A stretch of 64,000 nt of DNA from Undaria pinnatifida. Taxonomy: Eukaryota; Sar; Phaeophyceae; Laminariales; Alariaceae. Numbering within the stretch: the first letter of the stretch is position 1; each line of letters starts with the position of its first letter. The position numbers and the translations under genes are program-made. The stretch is from contig JABAKD010000026.1 of the NCBI GenBank assembly GCA_012845835.1, positions 15,554,158-15,618,157 on the forward strand, read 5' to 3'. The notes beneath the pieces are model-generated. The model did no database searches, was not told the origin of the DNA, and saw only the letters and a list, made by a program, of their open reading frames with translations. Positions 36,406 through 48,548 of the stretch are shown in pieces.

Positions 36406-37000
36406 TATATTGCTCGTAACATCAGCGCACCGTTATGACTCCGCTGTTTGTCGATCGGCGGCGTGTATTCATCTGGGGTCGATATTGAGCTCAAGATGGC
36501 TTCAGAACGAGTGTAACCTGCGCGTGGGTTGCCTTGTCACATCTGATTATGATAACAACGATGTGCAACCAGACGAAAAATCTCAAGGCCTCGACATATG
36601 TTAGGAAAACCTAGGAAAACGAGTGTGAAATTGAGGACGGTTTTTATCGAAGGAGCCCCCTCATTCAGCAATAAACTGTACGAAAAGGTGTTCCAGTTAC
36701 CGCGCCGGCCAAACTTAACCAATTAGACTAAGTTTTGAGGATCTTTTGCAGCGGCTAACGGTTACTCGCGCTAGTAACGCCGCGGTCCTTGCGGCCTTAA
36801 GCTCCTCCGTGCTGTTTTTAATTGCGATATGAATTGGCAATAGAAAGGGGAGCTACGCTGCGCCCTAACAATGGCCTGGGGCCTTACGTTCGCGAGGTAG
36901 GTACAGAGTCACTCGCGCTTGTGACTCAACCACATCCGTTGGTTAAAAAAGGGGGTACCCCTCCTACCGTAGAACGCGTCTGATAGTATTACTACGTATT
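36406..37000. other. Non-coding spacer with two palindrome copies
   Basis: GTTACTCGCGCTAGTAAC at 36761-36778 and GTCACTCGCGCTTGTGAC at 36908-36925, about 130 bp apart, bracket GGGAGCTACGCTGCGCC. They may be the ends of one small inverted-repeat element. Confidence 0.55.
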
Positions 37001-37002
37001 TC

Positions 37003-37160
37003 TATAGACTATATTACTATTACTATTACAATGACTAATACAATTACTAATACTATTAGTAGTATTGGTATTAGTATTAGTATTTGTATTAGACCTAGTG
37101 TTAGTATTAGTATTGGTATCGGTATTAGTATTAATATTAGTACTAGTATTAGTTTCAGTA
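37003..37160. repeat. ATTAGT/ATTACT array
   Basis: TATTACTATTAC switches after about 37060 to TATTAGTATTAG, so the two halves are partly complementary. Confidence 0.93.
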
Positions 37161-37660
37161 ATGCTGTGCCGTATGGTTTGGTGTACCCCAGATGACCATC
37201 AACAACTTCAAAGTCACGATGACCACGTCGTACGCGGTTTGGAGCCCATATATACTCTTCAAAGAATGTCGAAAGTTAGGATGCGGTAGAGGCCCACTAT
37301 TTTTTTTCCTGGGCATTTCTCGGCATGAATCGCTCTATCTAGGCCCCGGCCAAATAATCATTTTTTATAGAGAAAAACCAAGAGATGAGTGCAACCCGAT
37401 GAACAATTCCGTGGCACCTGATGAACAATTACATGGCCTCGGTGTAGTCCCAATTAATCACCACATGACACAAAAAAAGCAATGCTGTAATTTGGTTTAA
37501 GGGTGCGTTAAGGAGGGACGACATTTTTGGAAACTTGTTTGGCCAATCAGTGCCACCTCTATCGTGGCTCTGGCATTTTTAGGCTGCTGCTGCTGCCGGT
37601 GTAATTACCAACCTTGTTCGTACACTCAATGGGAAAGCGCAATGGAACGTTTCAGCAGCA
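37161..37660. other. Non-coding spacer
   Basis: A 102-codon plus-strand frame (37192-37500) shows nothing recognisable. A short GCTGCTGCTGC stretch is at about 37583. Confidence 0.45.
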
Positions 37661-37699
37661 GCAATGGAGCAATGGAGCAATGGAGCAATGGAGCAATGT
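37661..37699. repeat. CAATGGAG octamer repeat
   Basis: Five tandem copies of AGCAATGG. Confidence 0.95.
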
Positions 37700-37731
37700 A
37701 GGGGGAGGACCCTGGAGATAGTGACAACTAA

Positions 37732-38033
37732 GTGGTGATGGATGATGGATGATATCATGATGGTGATGATGATGTCATGATGGATGATATCATGATGGAT
37801 GATGAATGATGATGATGATGATGATGGATGATGATGATGATGATGGTGATGATGATAATGATGATGATGAAAATGATGATGATGATAATGATGATGATGA
37901 TGCTGATGATGGATGATGATGAATATTATTGTTGTGGTGATGATGATGTTGCATGATGATGATTATGATGATGAAAATGATGGATGATGATGATGGTGAT
38001 TATGATGATGATAATGATGATGAAGATCATGTT
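37732..38033. repeat. GATGAT array, about 300 bp
   Basis: GAT/GATG units with GGAT, AAAT and TCATGATGG interruptions. Confidence 0.96.
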
Positions 38034-39636
38034 ACATATATAGTGCATTCCCTGGAAACAAGCTCCCCTCCTTGGTCACCAAGCAGTCTACAAACATGTG
38101 CCGGTGAAGGAGGATCAAGGTGAACATGGTACATTCACGTCAGCACCAGTCCACAAGGGACCGGTACTCCGGTACGTGGTACACCGTCCGTAGCTTCCCA
38201 AACCAAACCGCATACGGGGAAAGTGACCACGATACATACACCAGAACATGTGTAACCGAAGACAGGAGTCAGAAAGCAGACGAAAACCAAACCGAAGCAA
38301 ACTTCAAGAAACAACCCAAAATATTAAAAAAAAATCGAAGGCGCGTATGGCGCAAATTGGACGCGAGTGGACAATTTAAGGAAACTCAACGACGACAGGA
38401 CGAGAAGGAAACAGGCGCTAAGGGCACAGGCCCAGATCATCCGATAGGTCACGGTACTGGTTGCTGGTAGTCCAATATGGATAGATTATTGCCCAATGTC
38501 AGGACGACAGAAATGAAAAACAGACAGAAACAAAGAAATTGAGAACACAGAAATGAAACAATAGGTTACCACGAACACAGTAAAAGATCCGAAATGGAAG
38601 GCAAGACCAAAAATACGCATATGGTACGCGGGAACACTATAAACAGCACACGGGCGATGACATCACAATGCTTGATATACCAGGGAATGCTGCGCTGGAA
38701 GCAGTCGTCGCCGGTCAAAGCAATGCCAATATATCGTGTGACGTGTTTGGTAGATGTCTTCACGACTTCGGTCCACGTGGAATCCTGTACTGTTGCGCAC
38801 TGCGCTTTCGAAAACCAGACATGAATACCGTCACAGTACAGTACAACAGTTTTGACAGTCTGCTCTTCAACACCGTACCTTTTCAGTACACAAACAGGTC
38901 ACCCAACACGCTCTACAACAGAGCCAAAACACAACACGTATCCAGTACACAAGTGTACGGCGCACGCCACCCAACCAGGGGGCACATGATGCTTGGACGG
39001 TGTCTCTGCTCGACAAACTCCAGGCCCGGAAAAACATGCCGGAAATCTTAGAGCACCATGAATTGTACCTGAGCATTGCGGTCGACGGATGTGCAAGACG
39101 TGGATGTTAGGGATTGAGTGGCAACTCGAGATGTTCGATCATTTCCAGGCCCGGAAAAAATATGCCGGAAATATTAAAGCACCATGAATTGCACCTGAGC
39201 GTTGCTGTAGAGGGGTGTTAGCGATCGGGCGGAAACTCGAGACCTTCGGTCGTTTTGTCACACGTCACAATGACTGTCGAGGTATAAAACGATATATGGT
39301 TGGCGGTGTAATACACACGAACAATTAGGAGCCCAACAACCGAATTTTCTCGTCAAAGCGGGCTGACATGCGGGGGAAACCATGATCTAGGTCAGAACTA
39401 GGTAAGCACTGTATTTCGACCAAACAGGTGACTGAGGCCACTCGGTTCGAGTCGAAGTCGTCTCAACGTTGTAGAAACGTACAGGCGTGTGGTTGGGCGG
39501 AAGGCCGGGCCGTAACGAGGATATTTGACGGTCGTACCTCAGCGTTCCTCATCTGGTACGTAACTGGTTAAGCGTTGTTTTCCAACTGTGAGTGTCAACG
39601 TGGCGCTTGGTTTTAATTCTACGGCTCTGCCTGGTG
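38034..39636. other. Region 3' of gene A, no gene recognised
   Basis: Includes a 116-codon plus-strand frame (38120-38470, rich in Lys, Arg and Gln) without a recognisable domain, and a tandem duplication at 39019-39250. Any further 3' exon or polyadenylation site of gene A would lie here; I could not identify one. Confidence 0.45.
39019..39250. repeat. Tandem duplication, period about 130 bp
   Basis: CTCCAGGCCCGGAAAAACAT, CACCATGAATTGTACCTGAG and GGCAACTCGAGA recur as TTCCAGGCCCGGAAAAAATA, CACCATGAATTGCACCTGAG and GGAAACTCGAGA. Confidence 0.88.
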
Positions 39637-39713
39637 TTATATGACAGGGCGAGAAACCTCCAGAGACAGGATACCGGTGGCTGCCGACCAGTATGTTGTG
39701 TGTCTTGTGTCAC
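39637..39713 (-). other. Possible 3' end of gene A (read-through to stop)
   Basis: If the GTGACA donor is not used, about 25 more residues (GDTRHTTYW...) follow WLSLTEV and end at a stop codon at 39637. They do not look like part of an F5/8 C fold, so a further exon starting with two bases is equally likely, but I found no convincing one downstream. Nothing resembling a transmembrane helix was seen. Confidence 0.3.
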
Positions 39714-40442
39714 CGACCTCCGTCAAACTCAGCCAGTCGTCACCGGTGTTTTCAGGGTCGTCGAGGCAAAGCGCCAGGGCAGCGGTTTCGTCCGAGTCGA
39801 GGGCGAACTCTTCGTAATCACTCGAAGACCCGCTGGACTCGATCTGGCTGTAGTACTCATCATTGTTGTATACGTTGAGAACTCTGGTCCTCTCCGTCCC
39901 CTTGTGGAACACGATATCCAGCCTAACGATATCCTGGGGTTCTTCGAAGAAGTACTCGATGCAGCAACCCCTGTCTCCTTCCAGGAGGTCGCCCTTGCAC
40001 GACCAGCGAGATTCGTAGTCCAAGTTACCGTCGCGTGTGTTGTCCGGCTTGCACCCGTCCGGGCTGCAACCGTATCCTTCTGTCCTCTCGTCGTACGCTG
40101 AGGCTCCTACCGTTACGGTTGTGCGCATGGCCGCATCCACGAGGGATTCAGCGGCGGGGGCGGTGGTCGCCGGGGTGGGGGCATCGGGCGCTGAGGTGGA
40201 AGGCGTTGGACCGACCGGAGCTGGAGTAGAGATGGATGGAGTTACTGGGGATGGCGTTGCGGGGGTCGGGGTAGCCGGCGCTGGAGAAAGGGGAGTTGTC
40301 ATGACGGGGGCTGTGGTGCCAGGAGTTGGCGACGCGGGAACTGGGGTGGGGGGGATTGGGGCCGCGGGTGCTGGGGTTGGGGCTACCGGGGCTGGGGTGG
40401 AGATGGTTGGGGTAACTGGAGCTGGCGTGGCGGGGGTTGGTA
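39714..40442 (-). CDS. Gene A exon: Pro/Thr/Ala-rich stalk plus discoidin-like (F5/8 C) domain
   Basis: 729 nt, phase 1/1 if it ends at the GTGACA donor at 39713; the split codon GTA joins it to the EGF exon. Residues 1 to about 105 are a mucin-like stalk (TPAPVTPTISTPAPV and similar) with an internal repeat of 57 residues, likely O-glycosylated. Residues from about 108 to 243 resemble an F5/8 type C galactose-binding-like domain: ASAYDE near the start, DGNLDYESRWSCKGD, CCIEYFFEEPQDIVRLDI, then a Ser/Asp-rich turn and a closing WLSLTEV. Five cysteines (two near the start, one after SRW, a CC pair) plus one late Cys could pair. The frame stays open past the donor to a stop at 39637, so the gene may instead end there without another intron. 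The predicted role is carbohydrate or surface binding, inferred from fold resemblance only. Confidence 0.75.
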
Positions 40443-42932
40443 CTGTGTTCGACGGGCAGGAACGAACAAAGGCAGAAGGGGGGAAAACGTCAGAGTGGAG
40501 CACTCTGTGCAGATCATACTGCTGCACTATCGAGTGCGTCAATCTTACCCGCGAGCCATTAGGCGGGAGCGTTGGTGTTTGTTGGATGGGAACGTTCAGC
40601 CTTGCGATCGAACGGTGATGTGCGATCAATAGGCATGTGCATATTCTGCACTTCAAACGAACAATTGGCCTTACCAGGGTGTGTTAACACGGATACGGCC
40701 AGCTATCGCGCAAATCAGTACACAATTGGAACTGAAAAATATAATATCGTGTATCGCGTCTAGGCGTTTTCAACTTGAAGTGGTTCGCTGTGGGCGTGCT
40801 AGCATTGCCGTCGTGGTCATTATTGGTGTTGTGACATGCGTAAATCAATAAACAACGGCGTTTCACCCTTCACGCATCGTTTCCGATGATGGTCGTGCTG
40901 CGAGTTTGATATCACATGTCGTACTGCATACAATAACGCGGATCCACGCACCAAGACCTTGAGCTAAAATGACATAATGTCGAGAGCATACGACTCGTGT
41001 TCGGACATGGCGCACGACAATGAGACATTGTGCTGAATAACCATTATTCGCAATGGCTCCGTCGCGGTAAAATGGCCGAAAGGTTCAAACTGAGTAACGA
41101 AAACCTTCATCCACAGTATTGAGAAGTTAATGCAGCATGAATCTGCACTGAGGAAGCCCAACGTCAGGTCAAAATCATTGTCTACAGCAGTACCGTAGGT
41201 CCAGGAAACGACGCCATCACGTGGTGATATTTACATACGGTACAGGTGTACCAACCATTTTCTTTTTTGAGGCTTTTCACGTGAGGAGCGCGTCAACCAT
41301 TGCGGCACGTTTCGAGCAACAATGTTTCTGGCCGATTGAGCTCCTCAACCGTTGTAGAACTACCGACTGGTCTGATAGTTCTACGAGTGTTGTTTGTTGT
41401 CAAGGCGAGGGCGCAGGAGCTTGGTGTCGGGGTACGCGAACGAATGCCTTCGAGGTCATGTAGTATCGGGTGATATATCGAGCTCCTCATGTTAGGAGCT
41501 CAGGGACTTCTTAGAACCGTTTGCACCCGTGCCGTTCGACGATTGGAGCTGTAAGCTGTATACCTGCATACCCTACAACTATCATATCCCTTCGCGGGCA
41601 AAGATTAACTTGAAATTCGTACTCTTAATAAACCGAACGTGCCACCCAACCCGATTACCAAAAATGAGGCCAGATTGAAAAGTAAAGATTGGCGTCGTTT
41701 CCACCATTTCTGGTTGAGGAGCGCCGCGCCACGCACAAACTTTGTTCATAATTAAAACGTGACGCCGCTATCGCACCACGCGTCCGTCCTTCGAAACATC
41801 CTACGGGGTAGGTAGAGCTGAACCTATCGACTCTGGGGGGGCTGTCTGCATTTGAGGAGCTCAACATAATAAACTTCGTCAAAGATGAATGTGCGAAGCA
41901 ATTACTAATCTCATGGTCTAGGTATACGACGAACAATATAAAAAACACAAACGGTAACCTAGGGCAGTTATCGAATCGCCTCTACAATAGGAAACCTGTT
42001 GTTTCGGGGGGGGGGGGATGCTTGAGCATTTATACGCGAGGAGGGATTCTGAGGGCTCGAAAGTGGTTGAAGAGACCTCCTGAGATTACCAGACGCTTGG
42101 TGGAAACGTGTTACCTCTGTCGTCGTAGCATGTGGTTTGTTTCACCGGCTCGGCAAGTTTGATGTTGTGATTCGGAGTAGACACTGTGCAACAGATAATT
42201 GTGACCGGAGCGCCTAAGACCCGCCTACTACCCGCCTAAGACCAAGGTTGCGGTAGGGAAGGGGGTGTGGTATCCCCCCTTTTTTCATTACCAAGTTTGC
42301 ACTGCTCGCGCGAATGGCTCCGCGCTTCAATAAAAAAATCACCTATAAACGAGTTGACGGCGCAGCAATCACAACCGAAAAATTCAAACATCCACGACGG
42401 CGCTTGCGACAAAGCCAAAAAGCACGAACCCACGAAATAGCTATTCTTCACGGGTGGCGCTGAGCCGCGGAAAAGGGCAGCCTCAAAGTAGGCTAGTCGT
42501 TTAGTGTAGTACCCCCCCCCAACGTAGCTTCGGTTTTATTGAAAAACGCTCACCCGATGAGGTACACCAATATGCCCTGATCACATCGGCTGTTGTGGAT
42601 CCCGCTGCAAACGATAACACAGAGTGAATGGGGAGGTCCGCAGAATAGGGAAACTAAGCTGGGTTAGAATTAGCGGCAAAATCATGACGAATCTAAAGCA
42701 ATTATCATTGTTGGCTTCGCTGCCCTCAAGATGCGCGGTGGACATGAAAATTTTCGATACACCAGAAAACATCGAGAGACACGCGGCAACATATACGCTG
42801 TATTTCCCACAACAGAAAAACATCGCGACGGCGCCATTCACAACCCCTTGCTATTGAGAGGTATCATTGTGTTGCACGTTGGAACAGTATGTACGCAGAA
42901 TGAAAATTCGTTGCTTCAACATTGTCACTGAC
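40443..42932. other. Gene A intron between stalk exon and EGF exon
   Basis: 2.49 kb. Around 41405-41492 it shares a repeat end with 7700-7790; TTGAGGAGCTC/GAGCTCCTCA motifs recur at 41338, 41480 and 41850. A G run is at about 42007. No exon recognised. Confidence 0.55.
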
Positions 42933-43010
42933 CGCAGCTGTAGCCATCCGATCCAGGCTGGCACTCGCACGTGGAGCCGTCTTCGTTGCATGTCGAGTCT
43001 TCCGGGCACT
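42933..43010 (-). CDS. Gene A EGF-like exon (78 nt)
   Basis: Phase 1 on both sides, the class typical of shuffled extracellular modules. It codes five cysteines in the order CPEDSTCNEDGSTCEC then QPGSDGYSC. With the Cys ending the linker exon the spacing is C-x-C-x5-C-x6-C-x-C-x8-C, that of a compact EGF/tenascin-like domain. Acceptor TTCGCAG, donor GTCAGT. Such domains usually act as spacers or protein-binding modules outside the cell. Confidence 0.75.
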
Positions 43011-44353
43011 CTGCGAAGACAAGGCGAAACAAAGGAAGGTAGCGGTGAACCTTTCCCGAATAGACTGTTACGTCAGGCATCGGGACGGCACGAGGCCCAA
43101 AGTGACCCTGATCGGGAACCTCAATCCCCATACACAATACCGGAGGTACCGGCGATCAATGTTCTTTAGGTACCATGGCTACGGTACATAAGCGAGGTCT
43201 CCCTTTTGTTCACTGCTGGACTCGACCCACTCACCACACGAGTGGCTTTGTACCTCACCGACGAAATGCTATAGGCCATCTCCTTTTGCGCAGGGTAGCT
43301 AACCATTATATTGCGGATCCATGCCGCAAAGTTAAAACGGCTCGAAATCGTAAGACCGCGAAAGAAGAGGGGAGACAGTAGCGCGAGTGACCCCTGTCTA
43401 CCGCGAATTATAAAAACAAACGTTATCCCCTACCTAGGTTTAGTCTTTTCTTACGGGTTCGGTTAGGAAACGCACCCAGGGCGAAGATATTTCACTTCCG
43501 GAGCATGAAACGCGTGACGATTGTTAGCGACCATGCAGGGACTGTCCCATTGGACAATGCCGTCAAGAAAGCGTCGGTGGTGGAATCAAATTTAAAGCCG
43601 TTCGTCGAAAACATACACGTTGAACGATTTTTTTAACCCCCAAGGGAATGACCGACATGGCGGTAACAGAGCTGATCTGTAGGGAAAAGAGACATACATG
43701 ACGGATCCATGACATTCACAAAGCATTCGCCTGTTTCAAAAGGTACTGCTGCTACTGCTACGCTAGCTCTGAACACTTTAGCCGTGCTTGTGATCTAGAC
43801 CTCACCGCCACGCTTTGACGGTGGCAGTTTCACTTGTTCAATGTTTGCGAGGACGGTGGTGAACCGAACAGCCGTGTTGCGCTCGAGATCCAGGCGAGCA
43901 CACCACATTTTCGAATATACTAGCCGCACCAATCACGCTGTGCGTCATCACCACAGCCGGAATACGGTTTTGAAACGACAGCTTCACCCAAAACTGCGTC
44001 AACCATGGTTCAAACTAGTGCACCGTCGTTTCGTCAAATAAGCCTAAACAGAACGCCTAGAGCAGTTTTCCACGAAAACAATTCATCCCACGGTTGGGGT
44101 GTAGAGGAAGCTGCTAATCTTAAACAGGGTGAAGAACTCAACGCCTCACCAGACACGTAACTTGGAAGGCATTCGTTTTTGCAATCCGATAAACGCTTGT
44201 ATGAGGGAGTCGTTCAACAAGCAAACAAATAAAAGGATCAAACTAAGTAACTTAACCGGTACTTCCCTCCCCCTTGCGGAGAAAATATATATATAGACTA
44301 TATGTATATATACCGTGGGATGACTGAAACCAGTACAAATCCCGGTGACGTAC
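43011..44353. other. Gene A intron between EGF exon and linker
   Basis: 1.34 kb. Relaxed palindrome copies near 43228 and 43380 frame GTACCTCACC and GCAGGGTAGCTAACC blocks seen elsewhere. No exon recognised. Confidence 0.55.
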
Positions 44354-44409
44354 CGCAAACTGAGCTCTCGTCGACGCCATCAGGGAGATCGACTTCCGTC
44401 TGTGAGCTC
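44354..44409 (-). CDS. Gene A linker exon: LRR C-terminal remnant, phase switch 2 to 1
   Basis: 56 nt: one base, 18 codons, one base. It codes SSQTEVDLPDGVDESSVC. DLPDGVDESSV looks like the second half of an LRR (LPxGVF-DxxxSV) that has lost the Phe. The acceptor is CAACAG, the donor GTACGT. It is the piece that links phase-2 LRR exons to phase-1 extracellular modules, and its terminal Cys completes the cysteine set of the EGF-like exon. Short, so the call rests on phase and pattern. Confidence 0.6.
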
Positions 44410-46631
44410 CTGTTGACCCGCGCCATGGCGACAGGTCAGTTCCCCATCATGCCGAGACAACGGAACGCGAGGGTGGATGTCAGCGGTTACCGGGCTCAGC
44501 AGTGGGTCAATCCTCCACGACATGCGTACGCGGCAGCTGTGAACCGCATCTCTTGAGTCGTTGAACGCTTCATATCTTAATGCTCTTCACATGCGGCACT
44601 CTATGCGGACGTCGAAGAAAATGAACGTGCCATCCTTTGAACAATCTCACAGCCGAAATATGCAAAGGAATTTTCGATAAGTGCCGCGATTTATCGTGTC
44701 CCCTTATCATTCGTCGCCACTCACTGAATATTGCAAAAATAAAACAAAAAATCGGGGTAGACGATAAATCGCAGCAGATAAGCAACAACAGTACTCGAAA
44801 CGTAATGCGTAGTTCATGAGGTAGGAATAAGTTCGGCAGAAACAAGCTAACGCCTATCATCGTGGCTTCCACTTGGTAAGGCTGGAAAAGCAATCCTTGA
44901 GGCAAATTAACTTCGCGTTTCCGCAGGAATGCATTGGCCTCGGCTACTTATACGGCAGCTATAGATGTACGTCATAACTCATCGCGTTCGTTTGGTAGTT
45001 ATACACTAGAAACATAGTCCTTTTAAGTATGTGGAACCGCCGTATCTGAGGCAAGCAAGGCTTGTATTGTTCTCGACCACACCAGTGGAAAAATGTACGA
45101 AGTAGGAAGGTCCGGCGGCGCATGTTTGGCGATACGCCATTTAGAACATCGCCATAGGTTGAGCCTTCGTAGACAGAATGACTGCGTGCGGTTCGAAAAG
45201 GCTAAGCTAACATCGTCGTTCAAACCTGAACAGAAAATTTGGGTGTTGACCGCTAACCTTCATCGATAACAACTGATTCAGAGAGACTAAGGGAGCGTGA
45301 AGGCAGATCCACGCAACGCATTGGCCATAGTCACCATTGGAGGGTCGACAAACTCCCGGGAATTCAGCCGAAACTGAGCCGTGCGCACTTAACGTTATTC
45401 AAGCACGACAGGCTCTACTCGGCAACTCGGTTCCACAGGCTGAAACGAGAATATTCGCAATGTATATTGCTTGACGCTCTTACGTGGCAGGTGAACATTG
45501 AAGATCGTCGTTGTGGAGAAGCGTCCTGTCGAAGACGATGCACGAAAAACGTTGCACGCGGTGAACACGCGGAGACATGAAGGCATACGAGAGAGGCATG
45601 AACAGCACGCAGGTCAGAACTAACGATATTTGCCTCTGGGTGTGTTTCTCTCGTGCTTTACGCAAACACCGGAAAAGGGTACATTATCGACCTACCGTAT
45701 CGGACACGGAACAAACGGACCGCGGACACCGTCACATCTAGTTCATGGGCGTCATGATCAGAAGATCTCAATCCCAAACGGCCGTCAGGAAGTTTTATCT
45801 TGACTGTAAAGTTGTAACTAGCCCCATTCTTGCACGATAGCACCCCCGCATGCCGCGCTCTGTTACATATATGAAAATACGAGGAAACGTTGTGAGCTTA
45901 TCGCTATTTTCCCCGTCCGCCAGCGAAAAAAACGAAAAGAGAAAACATTATTCGTGGCCCGGTTCCGTGTTGAGCGGGCCCTCACCCACCACACATGCCT
46001 TGTGCGGCCACATGCACCCGAGAAAACCTATGCTACGGTTACTGTCACACTTTAGCTACGTTTACTGTCACACTTTACACGGTAGAATTCGCAAAAGTAG
46101 GTTTTCTAGGGCTCCTCACTGCACCCGTTGGACATATCAACCTCACGCAACCATGGACACTTCGACGTAATGAAAGTTAAGGCTTACGAACAACCCCACT
46201 TCCTCTCTCTGAAGATTGGCACACCAAAATAGTGTTCGAACAGGTGTTGGTGTGGTTGCTCCTTTGTTCACGATTTCCGTCGTTACGATGCAATTTGTTG
46301 AAAATTGGATGTCCCCAATTATTTATAGTAGCACGTATTATGCTCAACGTACGCTGCCAGGGTTAGCTACTCGGCTAACGATTGACTTGTAAAGACATCG
46401 TATTCTTCACTTGGAAACCTGTATGCACACCGGCCTTGGAGGGCAAGTTAGCCGGATGCGGGCACGTGCACCCTGGAAAAACACGAACACAAAAACTGAT
46501 TCAAACAACAGAAACGCGGCCCGAGGAAGCAACGAATGAGCGGCAGCAAGCACAAAATTTGGGCCTGCACGTGCTCCACAGCAAGGGGAAATCGAGGGAC
46601 TGCAGGTAGGGGCATAGTATGCGGCACTTAC
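44410..46631. other. Gene A intron between linker and last LRR
   Basis: 2.2 kb. Contains TACTGTCACACTTTA twice at 46040-46078. Open frames are short and unrecognised. Confidence 0.5.
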
Positions 46632-46703
46632 ACGTAGGTGAGTGAGTCGAGCCCGTCGAACAATCCAGCGGGGAGGGTGGTGAAGAAGTTCGCTTCGAGC
46701 ACC
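46632..46703 (-). CDS. Gene A LRR exon 14, last LRR (72 nt)
   Basis: Core VLEANFFTTLPAGLFDGL. Phase 2/2, acceptor CCAG, donor GTAAGT. Its split codon GT|G (Val) joins it to the linker exon at 44409. Confidence 0.92.
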
Positions 46704-47661
46704 CTGGGTGCGGAAACATCCGAGGCAAACGGCAACAACTTATTAGTAGTTGAAAAGGGTTGTCTCTACACCGCACACGTACCGCGTGGCTGTTGTGCAA
46801 ACAATCAGGGCTGACTGCCATATTGACAGAGTTGCTGTATGTCGGGCAAACACCTTAAGTTGGGACCACGTTGGTATTGTACTCTTCGCGGATATGTTTA
46901 GCAAAATACTCAGTGTGGCCAACCGTTTACGTCGACGACATAGCGTCTAGCGTGAAAACGCCTAAACGGGCATTGTTTGAGGAACGTGAGGATTTACAGG
47001 AACACTTGTCGGGGGCAAATAAGGAGCAGTCACGCAGAAGGGGAGGTGGCTTAGGTCCCGCGGAACGTTGTACTCCAAGGTCAAGAGAAAAGCGCCCTCT
47101 AAGACTGTCTTGCTCATGCCAGTTTTGTTCTAAAGAGAGCACGGAAGAGACAAGCAGAAGAACAACAAAAATCGTTACGTCAGCACACACGGACAGTGCC
47201 TCGTGGTATATAGACTGTCTTCTCGTGCCGATGACGGCAAGTCAGACACATCGAAGGAGCGAACGACCAAGGCGACGATATGAGCGTGGTCAGTTTGTCC
47301 ACTTTTTCACTAGTAATACTGTGAACAGGCACCTCGCGCACGTGAATCTGCACCTCAACGAAAAACTGCACAAGAAAAACAAAAAACGGCGAAGCACAAA
47401 CAGCACAGTCATGACGGCGTTGTATACGGTAAAAGTGCTGAGATCAGAAAAAACAAGATTTGCGAGAAACAATGTTGGTATATCCATCCATAGCGGGACC
47501 GGCCATAAACCAGTACTAGTGTGACAAAGCCACCGCGACCTTGGTTTAACCCAAATTTGATATCTTGCGGCCTCGTTGAGGATGCGTTTCCTCGCTGAAT
47601 GTTCGTCAACAATGACGTGTCGCCAAAAACAATATTTCACCGACAGTCCAACAGTGCTCAC
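46704..47661. other. Gene A intron holding a 217-codon antisense open frame
   Basis: The plus-strand frame at 46871-47524 is rich in Arg, Ser, Thr and Lys and shows no domain I recognise. A lone YVDD near its start recalls reverse transcriptases, but no other RT motif is present. Treated as non-coding. Confidence 0.4.
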
Positions 47662-47733
47662 AGCTCTTGCAGAGAGATGAGGCCATCGAAGATGTCCGTT
47701 GGGAGGGTGACCAACTCGTTGGCTCCGAGAACC
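47662..47733 (-). CDS. Gene A LRR exon 13 (72 nt)
   Basis: Core VLGANELVTLPTDIFDGL. Phase 2/2, acceptor ACAG, donor GTGAGC. Close to the consensus of the set. Confidence 0.92.
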
Positions 47734-48476
47734 CTGTGGAATAGGAGTGTCCATAACGACGACGGCATCGGTGCAAAATCATGTCCAAGAACGCATGTGT
47801 CCGGATCGACGAAACGCCATGGTTACTCTTTGGAGGTCACTGAGAACTCAACACCAAGGAATCATGCTCATTAAAAGTTGCGCAGAACATATACTTCGTA
47901 TATATAACCTTGATTACCGTTCGTTATACCAGACACCACAACGCTCAAAGTCATTACATCAGGTCACCTTCTAGTAAATATCACGGGAAAAATGTAGGTA
48001 TTATTGTGTGCCACGTAACTTGTAGCTGGCACATGTTTCGAGTGCTCGTTTGTGTCTGTTTATACTCGCTTGTCGTGTTATATTTTTTTATGCATCATTT
48101 GTTTGATGCGAGTGCTTCTGCCGTGTACGAGACGCTATACCAGGCACTGTTGTGTATACCTCTGTGTCTGGTAGGGGTTTTCGTACCATACACCAGTGCA
48201 GGCACTAAGACAGTCAGACTGTGGTTTTCATATGCAATCGTCTTGAAGCGGAGCATATGAAAAATCTTGGTGAAATAATCTTGGGGCTAGGGTACCTTAA
48301 CCATACATATAGTCTAAATACAACAAACGGTAAGCAACACTCATTGATGCAACCCTTTCGACCATAACGAACAAGCCAAATCTCGTACAGCAAGAATTCA
48401 CTTCCCTTGCAGCACTTATTGTGTCCTTTGCCATGGAAAAGTTAGAGCTCACGAGAGTGTCTAGCGATGAACTCAC

Positions 48477-48548
48477 AATTCAGTCAGAAGCGTGAGGCCC
48501 TCGAACAGACCAGCCTCTATCGTGCCGAGAGCATTGCCGTAAACGCCC
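48477..48548 (-). CDS. Gene A LRR exon 12 (72 nt)
   Basis: Core GVYGNALGTIEAGLFEGL. Phase 2/2, acceptor ACAG, donor GTGAGT. Confidence 0.9.

Noticed and set aside
44637-44700. Plus-strand NNLTAEICKGIFDKC resembling an LRR on the other strand
   Set aside because: No AG acceptor in the required phase, no LP motif and a stop just upstream; it would be the only LRR on the plus strand.
45480-45560. Minus-strand VFDRTLLHNDDLQ, LRR-like
   Set aside because: Only the FD core fits; spacing, phase and splice sites do not.
46871-46960. YVDD as part of a reverse transcriptase
   Set aside because: No other RT, integrase or protease motif in any frame nearby; a four-residue match is expected by chance.
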